From Microcoleus vaginatus_C (GTDB lineage: Bacteria > Cyanobacteriota > Cyanobacteriia > Cyanobacteriales > Microcoleaceae): 64,000 nucleotides of DNA. Under the pieces are notes generated by a model. The model had not been told where the DNA came from and did not search any database. It worked only from the letters and a program-made list of their open reading frames with translations. The stretch lies in the NCBI GenBank assembly GCA_040004035.1, contig JAMPLN010000005.1. One strand, given 5' to 3'. The number at the start of each line of letters is the position of its first letter. The stretch's first letter is position 1. Below, one piece after another: positions 41,823 through 52,000 of the stretch. Made by a program: the position numbers and the translations under genes.

Positions 41823-42704
41823 ATGACCCAAGCGTTAAATATTTTTGCAGTGACAAAAACTACTAACAAAAAAGACGGCAAATCCTCTAAGTATCCCTTT
41901 GACGGTCTATCTTTAGACGATCGCAATCCAGACTTCATTAAGCTTCTGTTGCCAATCTGGGAATGGCTGTACCGCTACTATTTTCGCGTACAAAGCGACG
42001 GTTGGCACAACGTACCCGCGAGCGGAAAAATGCTTGTTGTCGGTTCTCACAACGGGGGACTCGCCGCTCCCGATATGTTTATGTTCCTATACGAATGGTT
42101 CCGCAGGTACGGCACGGAACGCTTGGCCTACGGATTGATGCACCCCACGGTATGGAAGGTTTCCCCAGAGATTGCTAGTATGGGGGTTGAGTGTGGTGCC
42201 CTCCAGGCACATCCAAAAATGGCGATCGCAGCTTTGCGGAAAAATGCCGCAGTTCTTGTCTATCCGGGCGGCGCCCAAGATGTTTTTCGACCCCACCACT
42301 TGCGCGATCAAATATACTTTGCGGGACGCAAGGGATTTATCAAATTAGCATTGCGAGAAGAAGTGCCAATTATACCAATTATATCGCACGGTGCCCACGA
42401 TACTTTGATAGTTTTGGCAGATTTGTACGAAGAAGCAAAGCAATTGCATGAATTGGGGATGCCGTGGCTATTTGGCATCGATCCAGTGGTATTGCCGGTG
42501 TATTTGGGATTGCCTTGGGGATTGAGTATTGGGCCTTTGCCCAACCTACCTTTACCCGTGCAAATTCGGACTCGCGTGTGCGAACCGATTGTATTTGAGA
42601 GGTATGGTTCGGAGGCTGCGCGCGATCGCGATTATGTTGATGCTTGTTTCGAGCGAGTTACCACCCAAATGCAACAACAATTAGATTGTTTGGCTGGCAA
42701 GTGA
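41823..42704 (+). CDS. Lysophospholipid/glycerolipid acyltransferase family protein
   Basis: A 293-residue protein of the PlsC/LPLAT type. A variant of the active-site histidine block, VGSHNGGLAAPDMFMFLYEW, is at about residue 75. The phosphate-binding block is NAAVLVYPGGAQDVFRPHHL near residue 145, where PGG...D..R replaces the usual PEGTRS. KGFIKLALREEVPIIPIISH follows. This set is seen in DAGAT-like acyltransferases of cyanobacteria and mycobacteria that make neutral or membrane lipids. There is no signal peptide; the enzyme should bind the membrane from the cytoplasm. The substrates cannot be named. Confidence 0.85.
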   Translation: MTQALNIFAVTKTTNKKDGKSSKYPFDGLSLDDRNPDFIKLLLPIWEWLYRYYFRVQSDGWHNVPASGKMLVVGSHNGGLAAPDMFMFLYEWFRRYGTERLAYGLMHPTVWKVSPEIASMGVECGALQAHPKMAIAALRKNAAVLVYPGGAQDVFRPHHLRDQIYFAGRKGFIKLALREEVPIIPIISHGAHDTLIVLADLYEEAKQLHELGMPWLFGIDPVVLPVYLGLPWGLSIGPLPNLPLPVQIRTRVCEPIVFERYGSEAARDRDYVDACFERVTTQMQQQLDCLAGK

Positions 42705-43076
42705 CAATTGCACAAGTCTAGATTATTCTAGGTGGCAGAAACCGATTTTTTTACGACAATATAGCGTGAAGCGCGAGGGATATGGGGAAACAACCCGGTT
42801 TCTTGAGTCCTGTGGGTAAGTCGTGACTACAAACATTTTTTGAAATCAATCCATTAGATTTATTTCAAAAACCGACAATTGCGGTACTAAATCGGATTTT
42901 ACCCATCTTAATTACGTGAAATACGCGGCAACCGCAGTCGCAAAAGTCACGCTTTTTATCATCCCGGTTCCAGGGAACATCATATCAGGTTAAATCAACG
43001 CAGATGAATAGGATTTCATCTGCGTTTATCTTCCTTCCTCGGCGGTGAAAAAATAGAATGGGCAAAACTAACCTGA
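42705..43076. other. Gap with repeat elements between acyltransferase and monooxygenase genes
   Basis: It holds a degenerate AGAAACCGATTTTTT / CCCGGTTTCTTG inverted pair (42733-42805) and the CGCAGAT hairpin (42997-43026). No coding frame was found. Confidence 0.55.
42997..43026. terminator. AACGCAGATGA hairpin
   Basis: AACGCAGATGA and TCATCTGCGTT are perfect 11-bp arms with an 8-base loop, 51 bases after the monooxygenase stop codon on the minus strand. It belongs to the CGCAGAT repeat family. Confidence 0.65.
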
Positions 43077-44731
43077 TTATGTATAAACTCTTGATATTAA
43101 TTCTGCCTTCTGCCGAACGGTGACTAATTGCCCGATCGCCTTCAGCGCAATACTGGGATGAAAAAGTACAGCCGGCGACTCAATCATGTGCAGAACTTCC
43201 AAAAATGCTTGACAAACTTTAGCATCTCCGACCAGCACTTTTAACACCAGATCCATGTAATCAATTGTCAGCCGCGTAGCGAGGTTTAGTTTTGCACCTT
43301 CACTTCCCCGATAGCGGGAATCCTGACTGATGGCAAACGTCCAAGGAATAGTGTGTAATTTTGCTAGTTTTTCTTGAAATTGTCGCCCAAAGCCTGTTAA
43401 ATCGCCTTCTGGATACCGCTCTCTTTGCTTTTGCAAACATCCATCTAGCATCTGAGCATCGAGTGCAGCAACCGTCATTCCCTGGCCATAAACCGGGTTG
43501 AAAGCGCAAACTGCATGACCGATAATTATTAAGTTTTCAGGGTAACGACGGAGGCGATCGTAGTGGCGTAAACGGTTTTCTGTACCTCGATAGCTATAAA
43601 TAGGTGTTATTGCTTCTGCATCTTTAATCGCATGATAAATTGTCGGGGTTGGCAGACTGCGGGCAAATTCTAGAAAACCTGCTTCGTCTGTGGGGGGATA
43701 ATCGCGATCGCCCCCAGCGACACTCACCAGCCAGCGATTACCTTCGATCGGGAAAATTGCACCGCCACGGGTGCGAAATGGCGGTGCGGTTGACACAAAT
43801 ACTGGCACAGTGTCTGACAATTTACCGCTGCATTTATAGATGCGGCTGGCATAGCCGACAAAAGCATTGATAACGGTTTCTTGTGGAGGTTCATAGCCCA
43901 AACTTTTCAACCATTGAGGTGTTTTGGAAACTTTGCCACCAGCATCGACTACTAAATCTGCATACAAATTCTCTGCATGGATGTTACCAGGGTTGTGGCG
44001 ATCGCGAAAACGCACCGATATGCCAGCAATCTTCGCGCGCGAGGCATTCGCCAGAAACCCCGTTACTTTACATCCTTCGAGGAAATGCACGTTAGTATTT
44101 TCAGCCAAGCGGTGGCGAATTTGCCAATCAAGTAAATCCCGACTGAACATAATCAAATCATTTAGATCCGGGCTAAATTGCGGGGCCCAACCCGCCGGAC
44201 TAAACCACCCGATCGACCTCGGATCTAAACTAGGAGCACCAGCAGCTATCCTGACGGGGTGACAATGCGGCTGAAACCTTTATGGGTAGAGCGTTAAGGC
44301 TCCTGAACCTCCAAAAAGATATCAGCGATTATTCCTGGGCTTATTGACAATTATGATATTAGCGATCGCCGCCCCTCCTTATTCTCCGTTATCTACCCCC
44401 GAAAAAGTCGCGATCGCACGCATATATCTTTTTGGAAACCGATCAACTCAAACCCTTGCCTAATATGTCTTTCAACTTGCTTGTCACCCCGTCAGGCAGC
44501 TATCAGTTCGTTTTCCCAGCCGGGAAACAACTGTTCTAGGATGATTTTCCCGCGATTTAAAAGGATGTGAAGGTGACAGGATTGAGGAATACCGGGGCGA
44601 GGCGCGGGTTTTTCAGGAAAAAAATCTCGTTCAACAATACTAACTCGGTCGAAGTGTTTTGCTAATACTCTAGAGGCCAACAGTCCTGCTAAACTGCTGC
44701 CAATAATAATTGCATGACTTTCTCGCTGCAC
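43077..44731 (-). pseudogene. FAD-dependent monooxygenase gene interrupted by a MITE
   Basis: The N-terminal part (44731 down to 44492) has the FAD-binding start HAIIIGSSLAGLLASRVLAK and SIVERDFFPEKPAPRPG, then stops inside an inserted element. The C-terminal part (43077 to about 44250) contains VVDAGGKVSKTPQWLKSLGY and LIIIGHAVCAFNPVYGQGMT, the GD-like FAD motif of the UbiH/PHBH-like monooxygenases. Deleting 44251-44504 (the element and one target copy) joins both parts in frame into 467 codons (466 residues), with the junction reading ENELIAAGAPSLDPRSIGWF. The original substrate is unknown; relatives occur in pigment and secondary-metabolite pathways. The C-terminal part could still be translated from an ATG at 44156, but it lacks the FAD dinucleotide motif. 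Confidence 0.92.
44251..44495. mobile_element. 245-bp MITE with 15-bp perfect terminal inverted repeats
   Basis: The left end CTGACGGGGTGACAA (44251-44265) is the exact reverse complement of the right end TTGTCACCCCGTCAG (44481-44495). Further inward, TGCGGCTGAAAC and GCAAGTTGAAAG keep partial similarity. The 9-bp host sequence GCAGCTATC is duplicated directly on both sides (44242-44250 and 44496-44504). There is no open frame for a transposase, so it must be mobilised in trans. The ends beginning CTGA and a 9-bp duplication recall IS4-family elements of the IS50/IS10 kind; this link is inference. Confidence 0.95.
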
Positions 44732-45130
44732 GATCGAATTCCTTGAAAGCTAATTTGCTATGGCATTGGTTGATGAATAGGGAACAATTTGTCTGGGCTT
44801 CTGTGCCGACTCTTAATATCGCTCTACCAAAGATTTTCCTGTGCGATAGTTTTAACCCGACTTACCATTACTACCATCTATCTCGGAGGCGCCGCAGCGC
44901 ACCTTACTCATAACTGAGAACTAACAACTTCACAACTGCCAATTTACATAGCACAAATATTCCTAAAGTGACAGCCCGCCGCAGACATATTTCTACACTT
45001 CCAACTGTAGGGGGATGCTTTAGCTCGTCAATAAGGCGATGCTTGCCATTGGGGGCATGAGTCTAAAACTATACATTGGTTAACTTGCGCCAATGAGCGC
45101 GCGCACCCACTGCTTAACGAGGAATATACT
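44732..45130. other. Gap between monooxygenase remnant and repeat protein gene
   Basis: Divergent gene starts lie on both sides, so promoters are expected here. No gene, RNA or repeat was recognised. Confidence 0.5.
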
Positions 45131-48100
45131 ATGTATCAAAATTTGCCAATAAATCCACAACTGTATAACATCGGGTTCTGGCTGGCTCAAGTGCCAGTAC
45201 AGCAGACTACTACAAACACAGCAGAAGACGCAGCACTCCTCTATTCCGGGCCGCAATTTTTTATCGCCTTAATAGCTGGAGTCGTACTAGCCTGCGCTTT
45301 CCAACTCTTGCTAACAAATTTATCAGTAGCTGCGGGTCTTTCGTACATGGGACAATCCCACGACGACGGCCACCACTCGGATAGCGACAGCCCCCCAGTC
45401 CGCCACATCGGCCGAAAGGTAGGTACTTGGACGTTAATCACCGTCACCGTTGCCCTATTCTTTGCTTGCTTGCTAGCAGTTAAGCTTAGCTTGATTAGCA
45501 GTCCCGGTTTAGGTGCGATCGTCGGTTTAGTAGTTTGGGCAGCCTATTTCTCAATGCTGGTTTGGGTGAGTTCCACCACCGTCGGTTCCTTGATTGGTTC
45601 CGTCGTCAACACCGCCACATCAGGCTTTCAAGCCATTGTCGGCACCGCAGCCTCGGCCATCGGCGCAAAAGCAGCCAGCAACCAAGTAGTCGCCACCGCC
45701 AAAGCAGCAGCAGCAGCAGTGGGCCATGAACTCGGTAGCGCGATCGACCCCACAAGCTTGCGCGAAAACGTCGAAGACTACATCCAAAGTCTTAAGCCGC
45801 CAGAATTAGACATCAAAGGGATGCGTAGCGAGTTTGAAAAATTGCTCAACGATCCGCAACTAAAAACCATTGCATCCGAAAATTTGCCGAATCTCGATCG
45901 GCAAACTCTCGTAGATTTAGTAAGTTCGCGATCGGACTTATCAAAACGCGACGTAAACCGGATTGTAGACCAACTTCAAGATGCTTGGAAACAAGTAGGA
46001 AAACAAGGGCAGCCATCAGACGGCATCGCCCAATTAGTAGACTATCTCAAATCTGCCAAATCGGGAGATTTGGTCTCAGATAAATTGGCAAGTAGGGTAG
46101 AAAAAGCCCTCAGCAATCTGGGCGGTCAAAATTCTGAACAAAGCCCGAACATGATGTCCCAAGCAACGACAATGGCAGTCAATGCTTTAATGGGAATAGT
46201 ATTGGGTCGCACGGATATTTCTGACTTGGATGTGGAAAAAGTAGTCGGTCAGCTCAAAGAAGCTAAAGACAAAGTTACCCAGCAAACTGATAAAATTTCC
46301 GCTCAAGTCAAAGGCGAACCCGTAACTTACAGCCCAATTCGTGCGGACGTAGAAAACTACCTACTCAACACTTATTCGTGGCAGATGAACCCCCAAGCCA
46401 TCGAGCGCGAATTTCGGGACGTTCTCTACGATCCTACAGCCGATCCGGGAACTGTGCGCCGCGAATTAGAAAAACTAAAACAGTCTAATTTTGCCGAAAT
46501 CCTGGCTAGTAGAGGCGTTTTTACCCAAGACAAAATTAAACAAATTTCCCAGGAATTAGAAGCAATTAGACAGCGCGTTTTACAAACCGTGATCTTTGCC
46601 GAGGAGCAAGAAAAATCTCGCGATTTGCAGTGGCGGGTGGAAACTTATTTGAAGCTGACGCCGAAAGAAGAACTGACAGCAGCAGGGATCGGGAGCGAGT
46701 TCAAAAAAATCTTAGAGGATTCCGACGCTAGTTACGAACAGTTGCGCGAGCGGCTTTCTCCTTACACCCGCGACAGTTTTGTGCAAATTCTCCGAGGTCG
46801 CGAAAACTTCGGATTCCAGGAAGTAGAACAGATTGTTCAAGAGTTGGAAAGGACGCGAGATGTAGTTTTAGCAGATGCGAAAGGTCTGCAAGAAGCAGCG
46901 CAAGTCCGACTAGATAACCAGTGGCAAAGAGTGCAAGAATACTTGAAGTCTACGGGCAAAGAAGAACTTAATCCCGAAGGCATCAAGCGCGATTTGAAAA
47001 CGCTGCTGGATAACCCAGAAGCGGGAATGTGGGCGCTGAGAGCTAGAGCTTCTAGGTTCGATCGCCAAACTTTGGTAAAATTGCTATCTCAGCGGAAAGA
47101 CCTCAGCGAAGACCAAGTAAATCAGCTTATCGACAGCGCCGAAGAAAATTGGCACGGCGCGGTGCATACGCCGCAAAAGTTAGCCGAAAAAGCTAAGGAT
47201 CAGTACGACCAAACCACCACCGCCCTTGCAGATTACCTCCGCAATACAGGCAAATCAGAACTCAATCCAGAAGGGATTAAGCGGGATTTGACAAAACTGC
47301 TGGAAAATCCCAAAGAAGGAGCTTTAGCACTGCGCGGCCGTCTGTCTCAAGTCGATCGCGATACTTTGGTAAAACTGCTTTCTCAGAGACAAGATTTGAG
47401 CGAGGAACAAGTCAATCAAATTATCGACCAAGTACAGGAAACTCTCGGCTCGATTGTGAAAGCGCCGCGCCGTTTGGCAAAACGGGTGCAAAGCCAAGTG
47501 CACGATTTTCAGAGTGTTTTAGAAGATTATTTGCGTAATACGGGCAAGGATGAATTAAATCCAGAAGCCATCAAGCGTGACTTGCAACTGCTGCTGCATG
47601 ACCCGAAAGTCGGCGCTTACAGTTTGGGCGAGCGCTTGTCGCACATCGATCGAGCTACTGTGGTTTCTCTGCTGTCTCAGCGGCCGGATATTTCTGAAGC
47701 AGAAGCCAATCGCATTGTCGATGGAATTTTGTCGGTGCGCGATGAGTTCGCAATGCAAATTCAGAAAATACAGGAGGGTATTCAGTCGGTAATTGACGGG
47801 ATTCTCGGAAAAATTCGAGATTACCTCAATTCGCTCGATCGCCCTGAACTAAATTACGAAGGCATTACGCGGGACGTGCGGAAGTTATTTGACGATCCGC
47901 AAGCCGGATTTGATGCTTTGCGCGATCGGCTGGGTCATTTCAATCGCGATACTTTAGTAGCACTAATGAGTTCTCGCGATGACATTTCCGAAGCAGATGC
48001 CAACCGCTTAATCGACCAAATTGAAAGAAGCCGCAACAGCGTCTTGCAAAGAGCAGAACGCTTGCAGCAAGAGGCGCAGCTTCGCCTCGAAAGCATCAAA

Positions 48101-48229
48101 CTGCAAGCCGAAAAACAAGCCGAAGAAACCCGGAAAGCTGCAGAAGTTGCCTCTTGGTGGCTGTTTTTCACGGCTCTTACCTCGGCGGCAGCGGCAGCAG
48201 GCGCTGGTGCTTTAGCCGTCATCCGATAA
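45131..48229 (+). CDS. Large membrane protein with eight copies of a helical repeat
   Basis: A 1032-residue protein. The N-terminal 150 residues hold three membrane segments (about 40-66, 97-118 and 126-150) and a His/Asp/Ser-rich loop (QSHDDGHHSDSDSPP). From about residue 214 to 970 it is made of eight repeats of 75-110 residues following (V/L)xxYLxxT...ELNPEGIKRDLxxLLxDP, DRxTLVxLLSQRxDLSExxV and NxIIDQVx; repeats 5 to 8 are the most regular. A final membrane helix lies near residue 1005-1030 (ASWWLFFTALTSAAAAAGAG). Repeats are joined by coiled-coil-like links. I know of no named family; similar proteins seem limited to cyanobacteria. It may be a membrane-anchored scaffold. A strong hairpin follows. 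Confidence 0.85.
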   Translation: MYQNLPINPQLYNIGFWLAQVPVQQTTTNTAEDAALLYSGPQFFIALIAGVVLACAFQLLLTNLSVAAGLSYMGQSHDDGHHSDSDSPPVRHIGRKVGTWTLITVTVALFFACLLAVKLSLISSPGLGAIVGLVVWAAYFSMLVWVSSTTVGSLIGSVVNTATSGFQAIVGTAASAIGAKAASNQVVATAKAAAAAVGHELGSAIDPTSLRENVEDYIQSLKPPELDIKGMRSEFEKLLNDPQLKTIASENLPNLDRQTLVDLVSSRSDLSKRDVNRIVDQLQDAWKQVGKQGQPSDGIAQLVDYLKSAKSGDLVSDKLASRVEKALSNLGGQNSEQSPNMMSQATTMAVNALMGIVLGRTDISDLDVEKVVGQLKEAKDKVTQQTDKISAQVKGEPVTYSPIRADVENYLLNTYSWQMNPQAIEREFRDVLYDPTADPGTVRRELEKLKQSNFAEILASRGVFTQDKIKQISQELEAIRQRVLQTVIFAEEQEKSRDLQWRVETYLKLTPKEELTAAGIGSEFKKILEDSDASYEQLRERLSPYTRDSFVQILRGRENFGFQEVEQIVQELERTRDVVLADAKGLQEAAQVRLDNQWQRVQEYLKSTGKEELNPEGIKRDLKTLLDNPEAGMWALRARASRFDRQTLVKLLSQRKDLSEDQVNQLIDSAEENWHGAVHTPQKLAEKAKDQYDQTTTALADYLRNTGKSELNPEGIKRDLTKLLENPKEGALALRGRLSQVDRDTLVKLLSQRQDLSEEQVNQIIDQVQETLGSIVKAPRRLAKRVQSQVHDFQSVLEDYLRNTGKDELNPEAIKRDLQLLLHDPKVGAYSLGERLSHIDRATVVSLLSQRPDISEAEANRIVDGILSVRDEFAMQIQKIQEGIQSVIDGILGKIRDYLNSLDRPELNYEGITRDVRKLFDDPQAGFDALRDRLGHFNRDTLVALMSSRDDISEADANRLIDQIERSRNSVLQRAERLQQEAQLRLESIKLQAEKQAEETRKAAEVASWWLFFTALTSAAAAAGAGALAVIR

Positions 48230-49093
48230 AAAAGACTCAAGTTGCGATCGGATTGCAGATAGTGCCTGATATGAGTTTCTACTGATATCAGGCACTTATG
48301 TTAGTAAAGGATTTGATCGGGAGTGGGAACGGGTGTATTTAACTTTTTGGTACTGTTTAAGATTATTGGTAAGCCCGCTCCTATCGGTTTTTTGAAAATG
48401 GTAAAAGCTGTGAATTTATACATCTTAATTACCAGTTTTGATTCATTCAAAATAGATAAGTGAAAATCTTAATTTGGGGATTTCCTAATTTTCTATTTTA
48501 TTTGCAGATGTAAACCAAAAGTCGGCGGATATTAATTACCCCTGCTAGAGCAATTTTTTTTCAGTTATGAACGTGGTTCAGGCTTCGACGCTGGATTGGC
48601 TTTTCGCTTCATTCCACAACTCCTGCAAGGATTGCTAGAGAACGACAAAAATCAAAAAAGCTGCTGGAATGAGAACCTTTTTGCGCGCAAAACTCGACGC
48701 GCCAGTCCGCTGTCGGCTCAATATTTTTTAGGTACAATAATAGTTAGGGTTCTCAACCCAGCACGCCTGTTCTCCCAACCACCCGCCGCCTTGGCTGCAT
48801 CAGTATCAAACGCGAACTGTTTTGAGTTCGATCGGCGGTTTATTTTGAAGATGCCGATCGTCACGTTATAACTTGTAGGTCATAGGTTGTGCATAATATG
48901 GAACTAAAGCTGTGAAAATACTACACTGACTGTGGGGGGCAACATACCGGATACCTTGGAACTACCAAGGGCTTTGCCAAGTCAGCCCAGAAAAGTCCAA
49001 ACACGCAGGCTTTGCGATCGCCAATGCTAAACAATCTACGTCTCAAACCTCTCCTGGCTAGTTGCCTAGTAGCACCGTGAGGAGGGCGACGCC
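48230..49093. other. Gap upstream of the hybrid histidine kinase
   Basis: Besides the hairpin it shows no tandem repeats. The open frame at 48596-48871 has no protein-like features. The kinase promoter should lie near its 3' end. Confidence 0.5.
48261..48296 (+). terminator. Hairpin after the repeat protein gene
   Basis: AGTGCCTGATAT (48261-48272) and ATATCAGGCACT (48285-48296) form a perfect 12-bp stem with a 12-base loop, 31 bases after the stop codon. There is no T-run directly behind. Confidence 0.65.
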
Positions 49094-52000
49094 ATGCAAC
49101 TCCGAAAAAAAACACTATTAATCATCGGTGCAGCGCTGATCAGCCTGATTGTGGTTCTCTATGCCACTGCATCAACTATTTTGCTGCATGATTTTCACAA
49201 CCTGGAGGCACAGTACGTCCGCCAGGATGTCGCACGGGCTTTGGACGCATTAGATGATGACTTGTCGAATTTAGACACCAGCGCCCAAGATTACGCCGAG
49301 TGGGACGATACTTACTCTTTCGTCGAAACACGGAACGAAAATTTTGTCAAGTCAAATTTCGTCGATTCGACATTTATTTACTTGAGACTAAACTTATTGG
49401 TGCTGCTTGACTCCAACGGTAAGACGATCTTCAGCAAAGGTTTCGACCTGAAATCCCAAACCGAAATCCCGATTCCCGAAAGCTTAAAACAGCACTTGAC
49501 CGAGGCGCTACTAGACTCATCGACAGTCGAGGGCGATCGCCGGGCCGCCAAAACAGGCGTCCTCACCCTGCCAGAAGCCAGACTGCTGATTGCCGCCAAG
49601 CCCATCTTCAACAGCAACGCCCAAGGCCCGTCGCGGGGGACGCTGATCTTGGGACGCTACCTCGACAGCAGCGAAATCGGTTTGCTTTCAGAACTGACTC
49701 ACCTGTCAGTGGATTTTAGATTGCCGACTTTAGATTTTAAAGTGGGAGCCGCGAACTACTCCGGACACAGCGCCAAGGCGCTGGCTCGATCGAGGCAGGA
49801 GTTGGAAAATGTCAAACTCAAAATTTCCAACCTCAAATCAGTAGAAATTTTAGTCGAGCCACTCAGCGACAGCTTAGTCGCAGGATACGCCCTGATTCGC
49901 GACATCCACGGCAACCTAGCACTGCTGCTGCGAGTAGAGACAGATCGCATCATCTACGGCCAAGGTCAGGCTACCTTGGAGCTGTTTACCTTATCAATAC
50001 TGGCAGTAGGTTTAATATTTAGCGCCATCACCCTGCTGTTGCTAGAAAAATTAGTCTTGGCAAGATTGGCTTCCTTGAGCACTAGCGTCAGCAACATCGC
50101 AGCCAACGGCGACCCAAGCTTAAGAGTTCATATGGCGGGAGCAGATGAGCTCGCAAGCTTGGCCGACGCCATCAACCGAATGCTAGAAGCATTGGGCAAT
50201 TCTCAAGTCGAACGTAATGAAAGCGAAGACCGCTATCGGTTGATGGCCGAAAACTCAACCGACATGATCACCAGACACGACCCCAAGGGCGTGTTTATTT
50301 ACGTCTCGCCCGCCAGCCGGGCTTTGCTGGGATACGAACCTTCGGAACTCATCGGCCGCGTCCCCAACGATTATTTTCACCCCGACGATTTAGAAACCAT
50401 TGCCAAAGCTCACTGGAAAGTCCTGGCCCTCCCAGTTACTTACACCGTCAGCTACCGCATCCGCCGCAAAGACGGCAAATACATTTGGTTTGAAACAACC
50501 GGCCGCACGATCAGTGATCCCCAAACCGGCGAAGTCCAAGAAATTATCGGCATTTCCCGCGACATCAGCGTGCGGAAGCAAACAGAACAAGAACTGCGAG
50601 AAAGCGAAGCTGCAATCAAAGCTTTGTACCAAGTGACTTCGGCTCCCCGTACAGACCCGCTCAACCACCTCTCTACCTTTGATTTGCGCCTCCAAGAACT
50701 GCTGGCAATGGGATGTCGGCATTTAGGCCTGTCCGTGGGAATTTTGTCCCGCATTCAAGGCGACAACTATCAAATAATCGCTGTTGAGTGTCCCGACGGG
50801 TCGATCGTCAAAGACCAAATTTATGATCTGGAAAAAACTTTCTGCGTAGCTACGGCAATGGCAAAAGAACCGATTTACTTTGAGTCGGTGCGGTTTTCGG
50901 GTTTTTCCTTCAACACGGACGATCGAGCCTTCCCCATCGAAGCTTACATGGGCATTCCCGTCACGGTGGCAGGTGAAGTTTACGGCACTCTGTGCTTCTT
51001 TTCTCCGACTCCTGTGACAGAACCGTTCCGAGCTGTAGACAGAGAGTTGATGAAACTGATGGCTCAGTGGGTGGGAAGCGAACTCGAACGCCAGCAAACC
51101 GACGTAGATTTGGCAAAAGCTCGCGATCAAGCACTGGCGGCTACTAGAGCCAAAAGCGAATTTTTAGCCACCATGAGCCACGAAATTCGCACTCCGATGA
51201 ATGGAGTCATCGGCATGACTGGTTTGCTGCTGGATACCCCCTTAACTCGCGAACAGCGCGATTTTGTAGAAACTATCCGCAGCAGCGGCGATGCTTTGCT
51301 GACGCTGATTAACGATATTCTAGATTTCTCGAAAATTGAGTCGGGCAAATTGGACTTGGAGGAACATCCGTTTGACATCCGCACTTGCATTGAGGAATCT
51401 CTAGACTTGGTAGCTGCTAAGGCGGCAGAAAAAAAACTGGAAGTGGGTTACTTGATCGATCGTACAGTACCCGCAACGGCGATCGGCGATAGCACCCGTT
51501 TGAGGCAAATTTTAATCAACTTGCTCAGTAATGCTGTTAAATTTACCGACGCTGGAGAAGTGGTGGTTTCGGTGACTGCCAAAAAGATTTCAGTGCCGGC
51601 GGCTAACGCTAAAGAACCGCCATTAATTGCTGGCGAACCGGTAGCAATTAACCCAGCATACGAAATACATTTTGCGGTCAGAGATACCGGTATCGGCATT
51701 CCGAGCGATCGCATGGATCGGCTATTTAAATCTTTCAGCCAGGTTGATTCTTCAACGAGCCGGCAGTACGGCGGTACCGGATTGGGTTTGGCAATTAGCA
51801 AGCGTTTGGCCGAAATGATGGGAGGCCGGATGTGGGTGGAAAGTATGGGTAGTGTCGCGGGCAATCCTCCTGCCGATTTTAGATCATCGGCAGTTTTTGA
51901 TTTGGGATGGGCAGAATCTTGCGAAATTGCCGAAAAATATGGCTATGGCAAATCTGTACTCAGCAACAAGCCGATCGGCCAAAATACGAAATCCGTTGGC

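Noticed and set aside
48596..48871. 91-codon open frame upstream of the kinase
   Set aside because: Composition is not protein-like, no ribosome-binding site and no recognisable domain.
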